Assembly (NCBI GenBank): GCA_902798425.1
Contig: CADBWR010000022.1
Location: forward strand, 1 to 51,627
Source of the DNA: an uncultured Bacteroidales bacterium
Lineage (GTDB): Bacteria; Bacteroidota; Bacteroidia; Bacteroidales; Bacteroidaceae
Length of the DNA stretch: 51,627 bases
Reading direction: 5' to 3'
Each line of letters begins with the position of its first letter. Within the stretch, counting starts at the first letter, position 1. Shown here piece by piece: positions 34,359 through 43,432 of the stretch. The notes below the pieces were generated by a model. That model was not told the origin of the DNA, made no database searches, and saw only the letters and a list, made by a program, of their open reading frames with translations. A program made the translations under genes and the position numbers.

Positions 34359-34519
34359 TCACAGTTTCACAGTTTCACAGTTCATTTTCGAACCATACCC
34401 CCATTAGACTAGCATGGGGAGTGTTAATATATTTAAATATATATATAATTATATAAATATAATTACAAGAAAACAAGGGTACCCCTTAAAAAACTAACTG
34501 TGAAACTGTGAAACTGTGA
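34359..34519. repeat. Perfect inverted arrays of an 8-bp repeat (E3)
   Basis: TCACAGTT occurs three times in tandem (34359-34382) and its reverse complement AACTGTGA three times (34496-34519), all exact. The 113-bp core has a CCCCCAT...ATGGGG hairpin (about 34397-34420) and a TATATAAT-rich tract. The right array ends 9 bp before the -7 box of the methyltransferase gene. Confidence 0.8.
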
Positions 34520-34528
34520 ATAATTTCG

Positions 34529-34536
34529 TAATTTTG
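34529..34536 (+). promoter_or_regulatory. -7 box of the RNA methyltransferase gene
   Basis: TAATTTTG lies 9 nt before ATG 34546. The -33 region is occupied by the AACTGTGA array rather than a TTTG. Confidence 0.5.
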
Positions 34537-34545
34537 CAGACGGAT

Positions 34546-35079
34546 ATGAGAAAAGTACGAACCATAGAGATGAAAAGGCTTACTGTTGAGGAGTTTCAGC
34601 AAGCCGAGAAGCTGCCACTCATCGTGGTGTTAGACGATGTGCGCTCAATGTATAATGTGGGTAGCGTGTTTCGTACTTGCGACACCTTCCGCGTAGAGGC
34701 TGTCTACTTATGTGGCATTTGCCAGACACCGCCATCAACAGAAATTCATAAGACGGCACTTGGTGCAGAGGAGAGTGTCAGCTGGCGTTACTTCAAGACA
34801 GCATTGGAGGCTGTAGAAGAACTGAAAAAGAACGGCTACACGGTCTTTTCAGTAGAGCAGGTGGAACATAGTACCAAACTGCACACGTTCGTGCCTCAGA
34901 AGGGCCAGAAATACGCCGTAGTGATGGGCAACGAAGTAAAAGGCGTCCACCAGGAAGTAGTAGACGCCTCAGATGGCTGTTTGGAGATACCTCAGCTGGG
35001 CACTAAGCACTCTATGAATGTCTCTGTGACAACGGGCATCGTTATCTATAAGTTTGCAGAGACGCTGCTGCTAAAATAA
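34546..35079 (+). CDS. SpoU/TrmH-family RNA 2'-O-methyltransferase
   Basis: 177 residues with the SPOUT knot: motif 1 SMYNVGSVFRTCDTF, motif 2 VVMGNEVKGV and motif 3 LEIPQLGTKHSMNVSVTTGIVIY, which binds SAM. Members methylate ribose in tRNA or rRNA; the exact site cannot be told. It lacks the N-terminal substrate-binding domain of RlmB. The start at 34546 is preferred to 34516, because the latter lies upstream of the -7 box and inside the repeat array. The gene converges with polA. Confidence 0.88.
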   Translation: MRKVRTIEMKRLTVEEFQQAEKLPLIVVLDDVRSMYNVGSVFRTCDTFRVEAVYLCGICQTPPSTEIHKTALGAEESVSWRYFKTALEAVEELKKNGYTVFSVEQVEHSTKLHTFVPQKGQKYAVVMGNEVKGVHQEVVDASDGCLEIPQLGTKHSMNVSVTTGIVIYKFAETLLLK

Positions 35080-35115
35080 TACTAAGATAATACCGCCTTT
35101 TATATTGCGACGTAC

Positions 35116-37881
35116 TTAATGGGCTTCAAGCCAGTTGTCGCCAAAGCCTGAGTCGGCGACGAGGGGAACGGACATGTGGAAAGCGTTCTGCATCTCTTCC
35201 AGGACGATACGCTCTACTTTTTCCTTCTCGTCAGGATAGACGCTGAAGTTGAGTTCGTCGTGTACCTGGAGAATCATCTTGCTCTTGATGCCTTCTGCCT
35301 TAAAACGTTGGAAGATATGAATCATTGCTACCTTGATGATATCGGCAGCAGTACCCTGGATGGGTGCATTGATGGCGTTACGCTCGGCAAAGCCTCGCAC
35401 AGTGCCATTGGCTGAATTGATGTCTGGCAGATAGCGGCGACGTCCGAATAAGGTAGTGACGTAGCCTTGCTGACGGGCTATTTCCTTCGATTTTTCCATA
35501 TAGTCATGAACTTGTGGGAAGGTGTCGAAGTAGCCGTCTATCAGCATCTTAGCTTCGTCGCGAGGAATGTCCAGACGCTCTGCTAAGCCAAAGACAGTGA
35601 TGCCATAGATGATACCGAAATTGGCACGCTTAGACTTGGTGCGCTCATCGCGTGTAACCTCTTCGATAGGCTTCTTATAGATGTTGGCGGCTGTAGCAGC
35701 GTGCAGGTCCTTGCCCTCGCGGAACACCTCTATCATCTGAGGGTCTTGCGAGAGATGAGCCATTACGCGGAGTTCTATCTGACTATAGTCTGCCGAGAAG
35801 AACAGGCATCCTGGTTCTGGAATGAAGGCTTTGCGAATCTCCTTGCCGTCCTCGCCACGAATAGGAATATTCTGCAGGTTAGGGTCAGACGATGACAGGC
35901 GACCAGTTGCCGTAATGGTCTGATTGAAAGAGGTATGGATATGACCTGTACGCGGATTAATCAGCTTGGGAAGGGCGTCGATATAGGTGCCGATGAGTTT
36001 CTTCAGTCCACGATGCTCCAAGATGTCTGCCACGATTTCGTGCTTGTTCTTGAGCTGTTGCAGTACTTCTTCGGAAGTGACATACTGACCCGTCTTTGTC
36101 TTCTTGGCCTTCTCAACAATCTTGAGCTTGTCAAAAAGAATCTCACCGACTTGTTTGGGTGAAGCAATATTAAATTGCTCACCAGCCAGTTCGTAGATGC
36201 GCTGTTCTATCTCGTTCATGCGACTGGTAAACTGCTTGCTGGTTTCTGCCAGCGACGCAGTGTCAAGACAGACACCATTCATCTCCATCTCTGCCAAGAC
36301 TGGCATCAGAGGCATCTCTATATCATAGAACAGTCGTTCGCAGTCGTGCTGCTTCAACTCTTGTTCCAGTTTATTCTTGAGTTGTAGGGTGATGTCAGCA
36401 TCCTCACAGGCATATTCGTAGACGAGGGTGGGGGTGAGGTCGCGCATGGAACGCTGGTTCTTTCCTTTCGGACCAATCAACTCGTCGATGTGGATGGTCT
36501 TGTAATGCAGATACACCTCAGCCATGTAGTCCATGTTGTGATGCAACTCGGGTTGAATGAGGTAGTGGGCAATCATGGTGTCCCACAGTTGACCCTTCAA
36601 CTCGACGTGATAGTTGCGGAGCACTTCCAGGTCATACTTCAGATTCTGACCAATCTTCAAAATATGCTCGTCTTCATAGAGCGGTTTGAAAATATCGACC
36701 ACCTGTTGTGCTTTTTCACGTTCGGCAGGGACAGGGACGTAAAATGCTTCATGTTCCTTCACAGAGAAGCTCAAACCAACCAATTCAGCATCAATAGCAT
36801 TGGTAGAAGTGGTCTCTGTATCTAGAACGAGAAATGGTTTTGTTAAGAAATAATCATATAATTTCTTTAAATCTTCCTCATTTTCAACGAGTTTGTATTC
36901 GTGAGCTACCGTTTTTAACGTCTCAAAACTTGAAAATTCTGGTTCGCTCGACTCACTGGACGTAAATTCTGCAAAGAGATCGAGTTGTTGATTTACAGGT
37001 TTTACTACTTTTTCAGATTTTTTAAGAATCTTGCTGGCCAGACTTCTCAGCTCCAACTCTTCGAAGAGTTTACCTAATTTTTCTTCGTTGGGTTGTGTCA
37101 CCTTCAATGCATCCATGTCTAGTTCGATGGGAACATCAGTTTTGATGGTTGCCAGGAATTTCGACATGCGGATATCCTCTACGTGTTCCACGACTTTCTT
37201 CTGAAGGGCTCCTTTAATCTCTGATGTTCTGTTGAGCATTTCTTCGATGGAACCAAACTCGTTGATGAGTTTCACGGCTGTCTTCTCGCCTACGCCAGGA
37301 CAGCCTGGGAAGTTGTCTGCTGAATCTCCCATCAGCGCCAGCAAGTCGATGACGGCTTCTGTCGATGGAATGGCATATTTTGCTTTCACTTCCTCTGGCC
37401 CCATTACCTCGTAACCGCCACCATGCCGTGGACGATAGATCTTCACATTGTCGCGAACTAATTGGCCATAGTCTTTATCTGGAGTCAGCATATAGGTTTC
37501 AATTCCTTGTTCACCAGCTTTTGTGGCAAGGGTACCAATAACATCATCTGCCTCAAAGCCATCAACCTGAAGAATGGGAATGTTCCATGCTGTCAGCAAA
37601 TCTTTTATAATGGGTACTGACTGTTTTATATCCTCTGGCGTTGCCTCGCGTTGGGCCTTATAGGGAGGGTAGGCCTCACTCCTAAACGTCGGTCCGTGAG
37701 GGTCAAAGGCAACACCAAGATGGGTGGGCTGCTCTTTAGTAAGGACTTCTTGCAGTGTATTTAGAAAGCCCATGATAGCACTGGTATTCAGTCCTTTGGA
37801 GTTAATACGCGGATTCTTAATGAAGGCGTAGTAGGAACGATAGATTAGCGCGTAAGCGTCAAAGAGGAATAATTTTTCCAT
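35116..37881 (-). CDS. polA: DNA polymerase I
   Basis: 921 residues with three domains. The 5'-nuclease (about 1-290) starts MEKLFLFDAYALIYRSYYAF and has the GDSADNFPGCPGVGEKTA helix-hairpin-helix. The 3'-5' exonuclease (about 325-515) retains the Asp-x-Glu motif in LDTETTS, so proofreading is probably active. The polymerase (about 530-921) has DYSQIELRVMAHLS (motif A), KRANFGIIYG (motif B) and VHDELNFSV (motif C). The start at 37881 is chosen because relatives begin at MEKLFLFD; the 17 extra upstream codons have no support. Divergent from ispB with an 89-bp gap. Confidence 0.97.
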   Translation of the reverse strand: MEKLFLFDAYALIYRSYYAFIKNPRINSKGLNTSAIMGFLNTLQEVLTKEQPTHLGVAFDPHGPTFRSEAYPPYKAQREATPEDIKQSVPIIKDLLTAWNIPILQVDGFEADDVIGTLATKAGEQGIETYMLTPDKDYGQLVRDNVKIYRPRHGGGYEVMGPEEVKAKYAIPSTEAVIDLLALMGDSADNFPGCPGVGEKTAVKLINEFGSIEEMLNRTSEIKGALQKKVVEHVEDIRMSKFLATIKTDVPIELDMDALKVTQPNEEKLGKLFEELELRSLASKILKKSEKVVKPVNQQLDLFAEFTSSESSEPEFSSFETLKTVAHEYKLVENEEDLKKLYDYFLTKPFLVLDTETTSTNAIDAELVGLSFSVKEHEAFYVPVPAEREKAQQVVDIFKPLYEDEHILKIGQNLKYDLEVLRNYHVELKGQLWDTMIAHYLIQPELHHNMDYMAEVYLHYKTIHIDELIGPKGKNQRSMRDLTPTLVYEYACEDADITLQLKNKLEQELKQHDCERLFYDIEMPLMPVLAEMEMNGVCLDTASLAETSKQFTSRMNEIEQRIYELAGEQFNIASPKQVGEILFDKLKIVEKAKKTKTGQYVTSEEVLQQLKNKHEIVADILEHRGLKKLIGTYIDALPKLINPRTGHIHTSFNQTITATGRLSSSDPNLQNIPIRGEDGKEIRKAFIPEPGCLFFSADYSQIELRVMAHLSQDPQMIEVFREGKDLHAATAANIYKKPIEEVTRDERTKSKRANFGIIYGITVFGLAERLDIPRDEAKMLIDGYFDTFPQVHDYMEKSKEIARQQGYVTTLFGRRRYLPDINSANGTVRGFAERNAINAPIQGTAADIIKVAMIHIFQRFKAEGIKSKMILQVHDELNFSVYPDEKEKVERIVLEEMQNAFHMSVPLVADSGFGDNWLEAH

Positions 37882-37942
37882 AGTGTTTGTGAATTTTCGC
37901 GTAAAATTACTAATAAAATGGCGAATATCCAATTATTTTCAT

Positions 37943-37950
37943 TAATTTTG
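37943..37950 (+). promoter_or_regulatory. -7 box of ispB
   Basis: TAATTTTG lies 20 nt before the ispB start. No good -33 element was seen. Confidence 0.5.
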
Positions 37951-37970
37951 CATCAAAATTATTTTATCAC

Positions 37971-38948
37971 ATGGATTACTTAAGCATCATCAAGGAACCT
38001 ATTGTCAACGATTTGTCTGATTTCATCGCCTTATTCGAGCAGGCTTTGAGTCATGAAGATGGTATGTTAGCGTCTGCGTTAAGTCATATTCGTCAACGTG
38101 GCGGTAAGCGTATGCGTCCCATACTGATGTTGCTGATGGCCAAAAATTATGGTGGCATTTCTTCCATCACTCAGCACTCTGCTGTTGGTCTTGAGTTACT
38201 TCATACTGCTTCCCTGGTTCATGATGATGTTGTTGATGAGAGTAGCGAGCGTCGTGGCCAGGCATCGGTAAATGCTACGTATAATAATAAGGTAGCTGTT
38301 TTGGTCGGTGATTTTATCCTTTCTACCGCCTTGCTTCATGTGTCTTTTACAAGTAATCAGCGTATCATTCAGGAGTTGTCAGAGTTAGGTCGTACCTTAG
38401 CTGCTGGTGAAATCTTACAGTTGTCTAATATCCAGAATCAGGCTATCTGTGAGGATGTCTATTATCAGGTTATCCAGCAAAAGACCGCTGCGCTCTTTCA
38501 GTCGTGTGCAGCTATCGGTGCTTTGTCTGCTGGTGCTTCTGAAGATGATGTTAAGAAAGCCGGTGAATTTGGTAAGAATTTAGGTATCATGTTCCAAATT
38601 CGCGACGATATTTTCGATTATTTTGACTCCAAGGAGATAGGTAAGCCTACTGGTAATGATATGGCTGAAGGTAAACTTACTCTACCTGTTATCTATGCCT
38701 TGAACAATACTGATTTTGATTCTATGCACACACTGGCAAAGAAAGTCAAAGCAGGTACTATCAATCCCGATGAAATCGCCGTTCTTGTTGAGTTTACGAA
38801 ACAGCAAGGTGGTATTGCTTATGCTGAGCACAAAATGGCTGAATTTGGTACTCTCTGTAAGAATTATATAAAGGAAAACGTCAAGGTAAAGGCTATCATG
38901 GATGCGCTGACAGCTTATGTCGATTACGTTGTTCAAAGAAATTATTGA
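37971..38948 (+). CDS. ispB: All-trans polyprenyl diphosphate synthase (IspB/HepT type)
   Basis: 325 residues. The first Asp-rich motif is LVHDDVVDESSERRG and the second is RDDIFDYF, with GGKRMRP for pyrophosphate binding. The product chain length cannot be read from sequence with certainty; in Bacteroidetes it supplies the menaquinone side chain, which fits the fumarate reductase at the right end. Codons are richer in T than in the genes left of 26 kb. It ends at a strong hairpin shared with deoC. Confidence 0.93.
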   Translation: MDYLSIIKEPIVNDLSDFIALFEQALSHEDGMLASALSHIRQRGGKRMRPILMLLMAKNYGGISSITQHSAVGLELLHTASLVHDDVVDESSERRGQASVNATYNNKVAVLVGDFILSTALLHVSFTSNQRIIQELSELGRTLAAGEILQLSNIQNQAICEDVYYQVIQQKTAALFQSCAAIGALSAGASEDDVKKAGEFGKNLGIMFQIRDDIFDYFDSKEIGKPTGNDMAEGKLTLPVIYALNNTDFDSMHTLAKKVKAGTINPDEIAVLVEFTKQQGGIAYAEHKMAEFGTLCKNYIKENVKVKAIMDALTAYVDYVVQRNY

Positions 38949-38974
38949 TGATACCTTTGATACATTATTATAAG

Positions 38975-38999
38975 GAAAGCGACCTTCTGGGTCGCTTTC
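38975..38999. terminator. Bidirectional terminator between ispB and deoC
   Basis: GAAAGCGACC / GGTCGCTTTC, a perfect 10-bp stem with a 5-nt loop, followed by TTTATG on the plus strand. Confidence 0.8.
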
Positions 39000-39016
39000 T
39001 TTATGTTTTGTCTTGT

Positions 39017-39910
39017 TTAGAAGAACTTTACTTCTTTACTGGCAAGGTCGCTCAATATAAGATTCGGGAGGCGACTTGTACCCAGACGGAAGTAGTAGTT
39101 CGTGAGCCATTTCTCACCTAATACTTCTTCTACAATGCTGTAGTAGGTAAGAGCATCTGTAACTGTATTGATGCCACCAGCTGGTTTTAGACCAACCATA
39201 ATTCCTGTTTGGTCGTAGTATTCTTTGATAGCTTGACACATGACGTAAACAGCTTCTGGCGTGGCTCCAACCTTCTCTTTACCTGTTGAGGTTTTGATGT
39301 AATCTGCACCTGCATACATAGAGAGGATAGATGCTTTTTTGACATTTGACAAATTCAGCAAATCACCTGTTTCAAGAATGACTTTCATAGGAACATCGCC
39401 ACAAGCTGCTTTCTGTTCCCATATTTCATCGCAAACAGTCTCATAGTCGCCTGCTAAGAATTCACCGACGTGCATGACGATATCTACATTTTCTGCACCA
39501 TCTTGAACTGCCAGTTTTGTCTCAGCAACCTTGATTTCTATGAGAGCTTGTGAAGAGGGGAAGGCACCGCTGACCACAGTGGGTATAACACCCTCTACTT
39601 CCAATGACTCAGCTACTAAACGGGCAAAGCGTGGGTAGGTAACAAGTGTTGCTACGTGGGGTAAGTTAGGATACTCGTGTGCGAAGTTGTTTACTTTTTC
39701 TACCAGTTTCAATACACTCTCTTCAGAGTCTTGGGTAGTTAGTGTGGTCATACATACTGAAGCTAACAGGAATTTCTTGATTTCTTCCGTGTTGTTCTTA
39801 GGTACTCGCTTTTCCACGATCTTCTTTACAGCTGCTGCTACTTCTGCTTCATTCACGTTGCAGTTGTACTTGCTCAGCGCTTGTTCGTACTTACTTTTCA
39901 TTTCTTCCAT
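39017..39910 (-). CDS. deoC: Deoxyribose-phosphate aldolase
   Basis: 297 residues. The Schiff-base lysine lies in DYIKTSTGK; VDIVMHVGEFLAGDY and MKVILETGDL are the other conserved barrel strands. The enzyme splits 2-deoxyribose-5-phosphate into glyceraldehyde-3-phosphate and acetaldehyde. It is about 40 residues longer than E. coli DeoC, mainly at the N-terminus, as is usual in Bacteroidetes. It is the last gene of the minus-strand run and follows the MazG-like gene by 28 bp. Confidence 0.94.
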   Translation of the reverse strand: MEEMKSKYEQALSKYNCNVNEAEVAAAVKKIVEKRVPKNNTEEIKKFLLASVCMTTLTTQDSEESVLKLVEKVNNFAHEYPNLPHVATLVTYPRFARLVAESLEVEGVIPTVVSGAFPSSQALIEIKVAETKLAVQDGAENVDIVMHVGEFLAGDYETVCDEIWEQKAACGDVPMKVILETGDLLNLSNVKKASILSMYAGADYIKTSTGKEKVGATPEAVYVMCQAIKEYYDQTGIMVGLKPAGGINTVTDALTYYSIVEEVLGEKWLTNYYFRLGTSRLPNLILSDLASKEVKFF

Positions 39911-39938
39911 AATACTAGGGTTTTAAGTGATATAAAGA

Positions 39939-40280
39939 TTATAATTTCTTGTTATTTTTATGTCTTTCCTTATCTCTAAGGGTTTTCTTTTCTATGTTTT
40001 TCTGAAGTTCTGCTGTCAGGTCTATGCCAGTCTGATTGGCGATACATAGTAGTACCCAAAGTACGTCAGCCATTTCGTCACCTAAGGCTTGTTGGCCATT
40101 GTCTGTTCCTCGTGGATCGTCTTTCTTCCAGCTTTGGTCACCATATTTACGTGCCATAATACGTGCCAGTTCTCCCACTTCCTCTGTCAGAACAGCCATA
40201 TTTGTCAGTTCAGAGAAATATCGTACTCCGTAGGTCTTAATCCACTGATCTACAGCTTGTTGTGCTTCACTAATCGTCAT
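39939..40280 (-). CDS. MazG-like nucleotide pyrophosphohydrolase
   Basis: 113 residues, a single MazG/all-alpha NTP pyrophosphatase domain. The metal-binding motif is EEVGELARIMARKYG with DEMADVLWVLLCIAN later. It probably removes non-canonical nucleoside triphosphates. It overlaps the small membrane protein gene by 4 bp. Grouping with dtd, uvrC and deoC is a familiar Bacteroidetes arrangement. Confidence 0.9.
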   Translation of the reverse strand: MTISEAQQAVDQWIKTYGVRYFSELTNMAVLTEEVGELARIMARKYGDQSWKKDDPRGTDNGQQALGDEMADVLWVLLCIANQTGIDLTAELQKNIEKKTLRDKERHKNNKKL

Positions 40281-40525
40281 TTTACAGATAACATTACAAT
40301 GAATAACATCAATATAACTACAAGTATGCCTATGATGTTCTGTGAGTTGTCCTTAGCGTATTCTTGCCAGTTGAAGGCTTTATATACGACCTGTATTAAC
40401 CAGAGTGCTATTCCAACTATGCATATCCATATTGCCCAGTTCAGATGCAAAAATCGATGTCCTATGCATCCGATGAACATTAGGATGACACCTGAAATCT
40501 CTATGGCTTTTAGATACTTTTTCAT
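40277..40525 (-). CDS. Small membrane protein, unknown function
   Basis: 82 residues with three hydrophobic segments (about 9-25, 30-48 and 63-81) and no recognised motif. The ends overlap both neighbours by 4 bp (ATGA type), so it is translated as part of the dtd-mazG operon. Overlap on both sides supports a real gene. Confidence 0.75.
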   Translation of the reverse strand: MKKYLKAIEISGVILMFIGCIGHRFLHLNWAIWICIVGIALWLIQVVYKAFNWQEYAKDNSQNIIGILVVILMLFIVMLSVK

Positions 40526-40974
40526 TCTTTATTTTTTGTGTCCATACAGATGGTTACAGGACCATCGTTTATTAGTTCTACTTTCATGTCAGCGCCAAAT
40601 TCGCCAGTACCGACTGGTTTGCCAATTGTTTCAGTAAGCTGTCTGCAGAAGGCTTCATATAGCGGGATGGAGTGTTCGTGACTACCAGCCTTGAACCATG
40701 ATGGTCTGTTGCCTTTTTTGTAGCTTGCAAAGAGGGTAAACTGACTAACTACCAATATATCTCCTTGTACGTCTATGATGCTGCGATTCATCACTCCTTC
40801 GTCGTCATCAAATACTCTTAGATTTGCTATTTTCTTGACGAGCCATTCTACGTCTTCTATGGTGTCATCATTACAGATACCAATGAGTATCAGAAATCCT
40901 TTCTTAATTTCTGATTTCAATGTTCCCTTTATAGTAACACTTGCTTTACTAACGCGTTGTATGACAGTTCTCAT
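40522..40974 (-). CDS. dtd: D-aminoacyl-tRNA deacylase
   Basis: 150 residues. It starts MRTVIQRVSKASV, the normal Dtd N-terminus, at 40974; the open frame upstream overlaps uvrC and is not used. Active-site motifs are VVSQFTLFA and the C-terminal NDGPVTICMDT. Dtd removes D-amino acids and glycine from mistakenly charged tRNAs. A -7 box at 40979-40986 sits 4 nt from the ATG, so the transcript may be leaderless. Confidence 0.94.
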   Translation of the reverse strand: MRTVIQRVSKASVTIKGTLKSEIKKGFLILIGICNDDTIEDVEWLVKKIANLRVFDDDEGVMNRSIIDVQGDILVVSQFTLFASYKKGNRPSWFKAGSHEHSIPLYEAFCRQLTETIGKPVGTGEFGADMKVELINDGPVTICMDTKNKE

Positions 40975-40978
40975 TCTG

Positions 40979-40986
40979 CAAAGATA
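40979..40986 (-). promoter_or_regulatory. -7 box at the dtd start
   Basis: TATCTTTG on the minus strand in the 40-bp gap between uvrC and dtd. The predicted transcript start falls on or beside the dtd start codon. Confidence 0.45.
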
Positions 40987-41014
40987 GGTATTTATTCTCA
41001 AATATCCAAGAAAA

Positions 41015-42838
41015 TCAGCCATGAAAATAGTCGTAGACAATCTTAGCCTTTGCTTGTCCTACAATAGTCATTAAGTCTTTTAGTTCTGCATCACGTATTT
41101 TTTTTACTGATTTAAGGCCTTTTAAAAGCTCGTCACGTGTTTTCGGACCTATTCCCTTGATATCATCCAATTCTGAGTGTAAAGCGTGCTTAGAACGCTG
41201 TTCTCTGTGGAATGTGATAGCAAAACGGTGTACTTCATCTTGCAGATGGGTCAGCGTACGGAATAGTTCCGAGGTATCTTTGATACCTATGATGCGTGGT
41301 GGAAAACCATATAATAACTCGTTGGTTCTATGCTTATCATTTTTAGCTAAACCAGCAATGGGTATATCAAGTTTTAGCTCGTCTTGAATAACTTGTCTAA
41401 TGATTTCCATTTGCCCTTTTCCTCCATCTGCTACGATTAGGTCGGGAAGGGGTTCTCCTTCTTCCAACAACCTGTTGTAACGTCTGGAAACAACTTCTTT
41501 CATAGAAGCATAGTCGTCGGGTCCTACCACCGTTTTGATATGATATTTGCGGTAGTCTTGTTTGGATGGTTTCATCTTTTTAAAAACAACGCAAGCAGCT
41601 ACTGCGTCTGATCCAGATATGTTGGAGTTGTCAAAACATTCTATATGATAAGGCATTTTTTGTAGGTGCAACAAGTCTTGTAGTTCTTTCATCAGACGAA
41701 CTTGTTTCTGTTCAGGATTCAATTTTTCTGCTTGTTTTAAACGGTCAAACTTATATTGTTTGCCATTCATTAATGACAGTTCCAGTAATGTTTTCTTTTC
41801 TCCTCGCTGTGGTATGGTTATAGTTACTCCTTCCAGGTTTATATCTACCTCTTCTGGCAGGATTATTTCTTTTGCGTTACTATGAAAGCGCTCACGCATT
41901 TCTACAATGGCTAACTGCAATAGTTCAGCATCGTTTTCTGCCAATTTTTTCTTGTATTCAAAGGTGAAACTTTGGTTTATTTGTCCATTTGATACATGGA
42001 TATAATTGATGAATGCTACCTTTTCGTCGTTTGTTATGGTAAGCACATCAACGTTATTGATAGTGTGACTAACAACTTCACTTTTAGCAACAAATTGTTC
42101 TATTAACAGATAGCGCCTTTTTACTTCTTCTGCCTCTTCAAAGCGTAGTCCTTCAGCAAGTTGCATCATCTCCTCCTTCATCTGTCGTAGCACTTCTCTG
42201 GTATTTCCCTTTAATATCTCACGTGCTTGCTGAATGTTCTTTTGGTAGTCTTCCCATGATTGTTTTCTGATACAAGGGCCACCACAGTTTTTAATGTGAT
42301 ATTCTAGACATACTTGGTATTTTTCTTCATTCACTCCCTCTTCAGTTAGAGGCTGACGACACGTTCTCGGATGATATAGTTTCTTGATGAGTTCTAATAC
42401 AGCATTCATTGAACCAATATGTGAATACGGTCCATAGTAAGTTCCCCATTTCTTATTAATGGTTCTTGTGCTGAATATCCTAGGAAGATATTCCTTTGTT
42501 ATACATATACTGGGGTATGTTTTACCGTCTTTAAGTAGTACATTATATCTCGGATTGTATTTCTTGATAAGAGCGTTCTCCAGCAATAATGCGTCTTCTT
42601 CTGTGTTTACAACGGTATAACTGATATCATGTATCTTTGAGACTAATACCTTGGTTTTGAAACGATCAACCTCAGTGTGAAAGTAGGATGAAACTCGGCT
42701 CTTTAAGTTTTTTGCCTTGCCCACATAGATAATGGTGCCCTCAGCATCGTAATACTGATAGCTACCAGGCTTCTCAGGTAGGGCAGAGACTATTCTTTTT
42801 AGTTTCTCTAATCTTGCTTCATTCTCTTCCTTTGTCAT
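41015..42838 (-). CDS. uvrC: Excinuclease ABC subunit C
   Basis: 607 residues. The N-terminal GIY-YIG nuclease domain (about 16-95) reads GSYQYYDAEGTIIYVGKAKNLKSRV. A UvrB-interacting UVR motif lies near 205-240, the RNase H-like endonuclease domain near 375-535 (CFDNSNISGSDAVA, IVADGGKGQ), and the C-terminal helix-hairpin-helix includes LDDIKGIGPKTRDELL. It makes both incisions in nucleotide excision repair. Only 22 bp separate it from apt, and 16 of them form a parS-like palindrome. Confidence 0.96.
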   Translation of the reverse strand: MTKEENEARLEKLKRIVSALPEKPGSYQYYDAEGTIIYVGKAKNLKSRVSSYFHTEVDRFKTKVLVSKIHDISYTVVNTEEDALLLENALIKKYNPRYNVLLKDGKTYPSICITKEYLPRIFSTRTINKKWGTYYGPYSHIGSMNAVLELIKKLYHPRTCRQPLTEEGVNEEKYQVCLEYHIKNCGGPCIRKQSWEDYQKNIQQAREILKGNTREVLRQMKEEMMQLAEGLRFEEAEEVKRRYLLIEQFVAKSEVVSHTINNVDVLTITNDEKVAFINYIHVSNGQINQSFTFEYKKKLAENDAELLQLAIVEMRERFHSNAKEIILPEEVDINLEGVTITIPQRGEKKTLLELSLMNGKQYKFDRLKQAEKLNPEQKQVRLMKELQDLLHLQKMPYHIECFDNSNISGSDAVAACVVFKKMKPSKQDYRKYHIKTVVGPDDYASMKEVVSRRYNRLLEEGEPLPDLIVADGGKGQMEIIRQVIQDELKLDIPIAGLAKNDKHRTNELLYGFPPRIIGIKDTSELFRTLTHLQDEVHRFAITFHREQRSKHALHSELDDIKGIGPKTRDELLKGLKSVKKIRDAELKDLMTIVGQAKAKIVYDYFHG

Positions 42839-42844
42839 CGTACT

Positions 42845-42860
42845 AGTTTCACGTGAAACA
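42845..42860. promoter_or_regulatory. parS: parS-like site 1
   Basis: AGTTTCACGTGAAACA differs from the classical parS 16-mer TGTTTCACGTGAAACA at the first base only. It fills the gap between uvrC and apt and is adjacent to the apt stop. Confidence 0.75.
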
Positions 42861-43388
42861 TTATACTGTTAGAAGAGTTGTTACCTCAACATCATTGAAC
42901 ACATCTCTTCCGTGCAGCCCCTCGTCTGTAATTTCTATCAAGAAGTTTACCATGATTTTCTGGGGATTGAATTTCTTAACCAGATTGCATGCAGCTCTCA
43001 TGGTTCCACCCGTAGCCAGCAAATCATCGTGTAACAAAACGACGTCTTTATCGTTGATTGCGTCTTCGTGTATTTCTATTGTGTCTGTACCGTATTCTTT
43101 TTCATAGCTTTCTTGTACGGTAGCTGCTGGTAGTTTACCGGGTTTGCGCGCTAATACTACTCCAGCTCCTAATTTTACTGCTAGTGCTGAAGCCATTACA
43201 AATCCTCGACTTTCAATGCCCACAATTTTGGTGATTCCTTTGTTTTTATATATTTCGTACAATTCGTCTACCATGATTTGGAGGCAAGCAGGGTTCTTAA
43301 AAAGTGTTGTCACATCACGAAAGTTAATTCCTTTCTGTGGAAAATCTGGAATGCAGCGAAGGTTCGCCATTAATGTTTCGTTGTTCAT
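42861..43388 (-). CDS. apt: Adenine phosphoribosyltransferase
   Basis: 175 residues. The PRPP-binding loop is VVLLHDDLLATGGTM; GIESRGFVMASALA and ARKPGKLP are further Apt signatures. It salvages adenine to AMP in the cytoplasm. The gene is bracketed by two parS-like sites, one in each flanking gap, and lies between mnmG and uvrC in the same direction. Confidence 0.95.
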   Translation of the reverse strand: MNNETLMANLRCIPDFPQKGINFRDVTTLFKNPACLQIMVDELYEIYKNKGITKIVGIESRGFVMASALAVKLGAGVVLARKPGKLPAATVQESYEKEYGTDTIEIHEDAINDKDVVLLHDDLLATGGTMRAACNLVKKFNPQKIMVNFLIEITDEGLHGRDVFNDVEVTTLLTV

Positions 43389-43432
43389 AATTCTCGATTT
43401 TTGCCTTATTATTAAATGATTTATAACTATTT

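Larger units (their letters stand above)
34128..34545. other. Gene-free, repeat-rich 418-bp stretch
   Basis: It contains the esterase promoter, a 20-bp palindrome, two 21-bp repeats, the 8-bp inverted arrays of element E3 with a very AT-rich core (about 34424-34470), and the promoter of the RNA methyltransferase gene. Confidence 0.7.
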
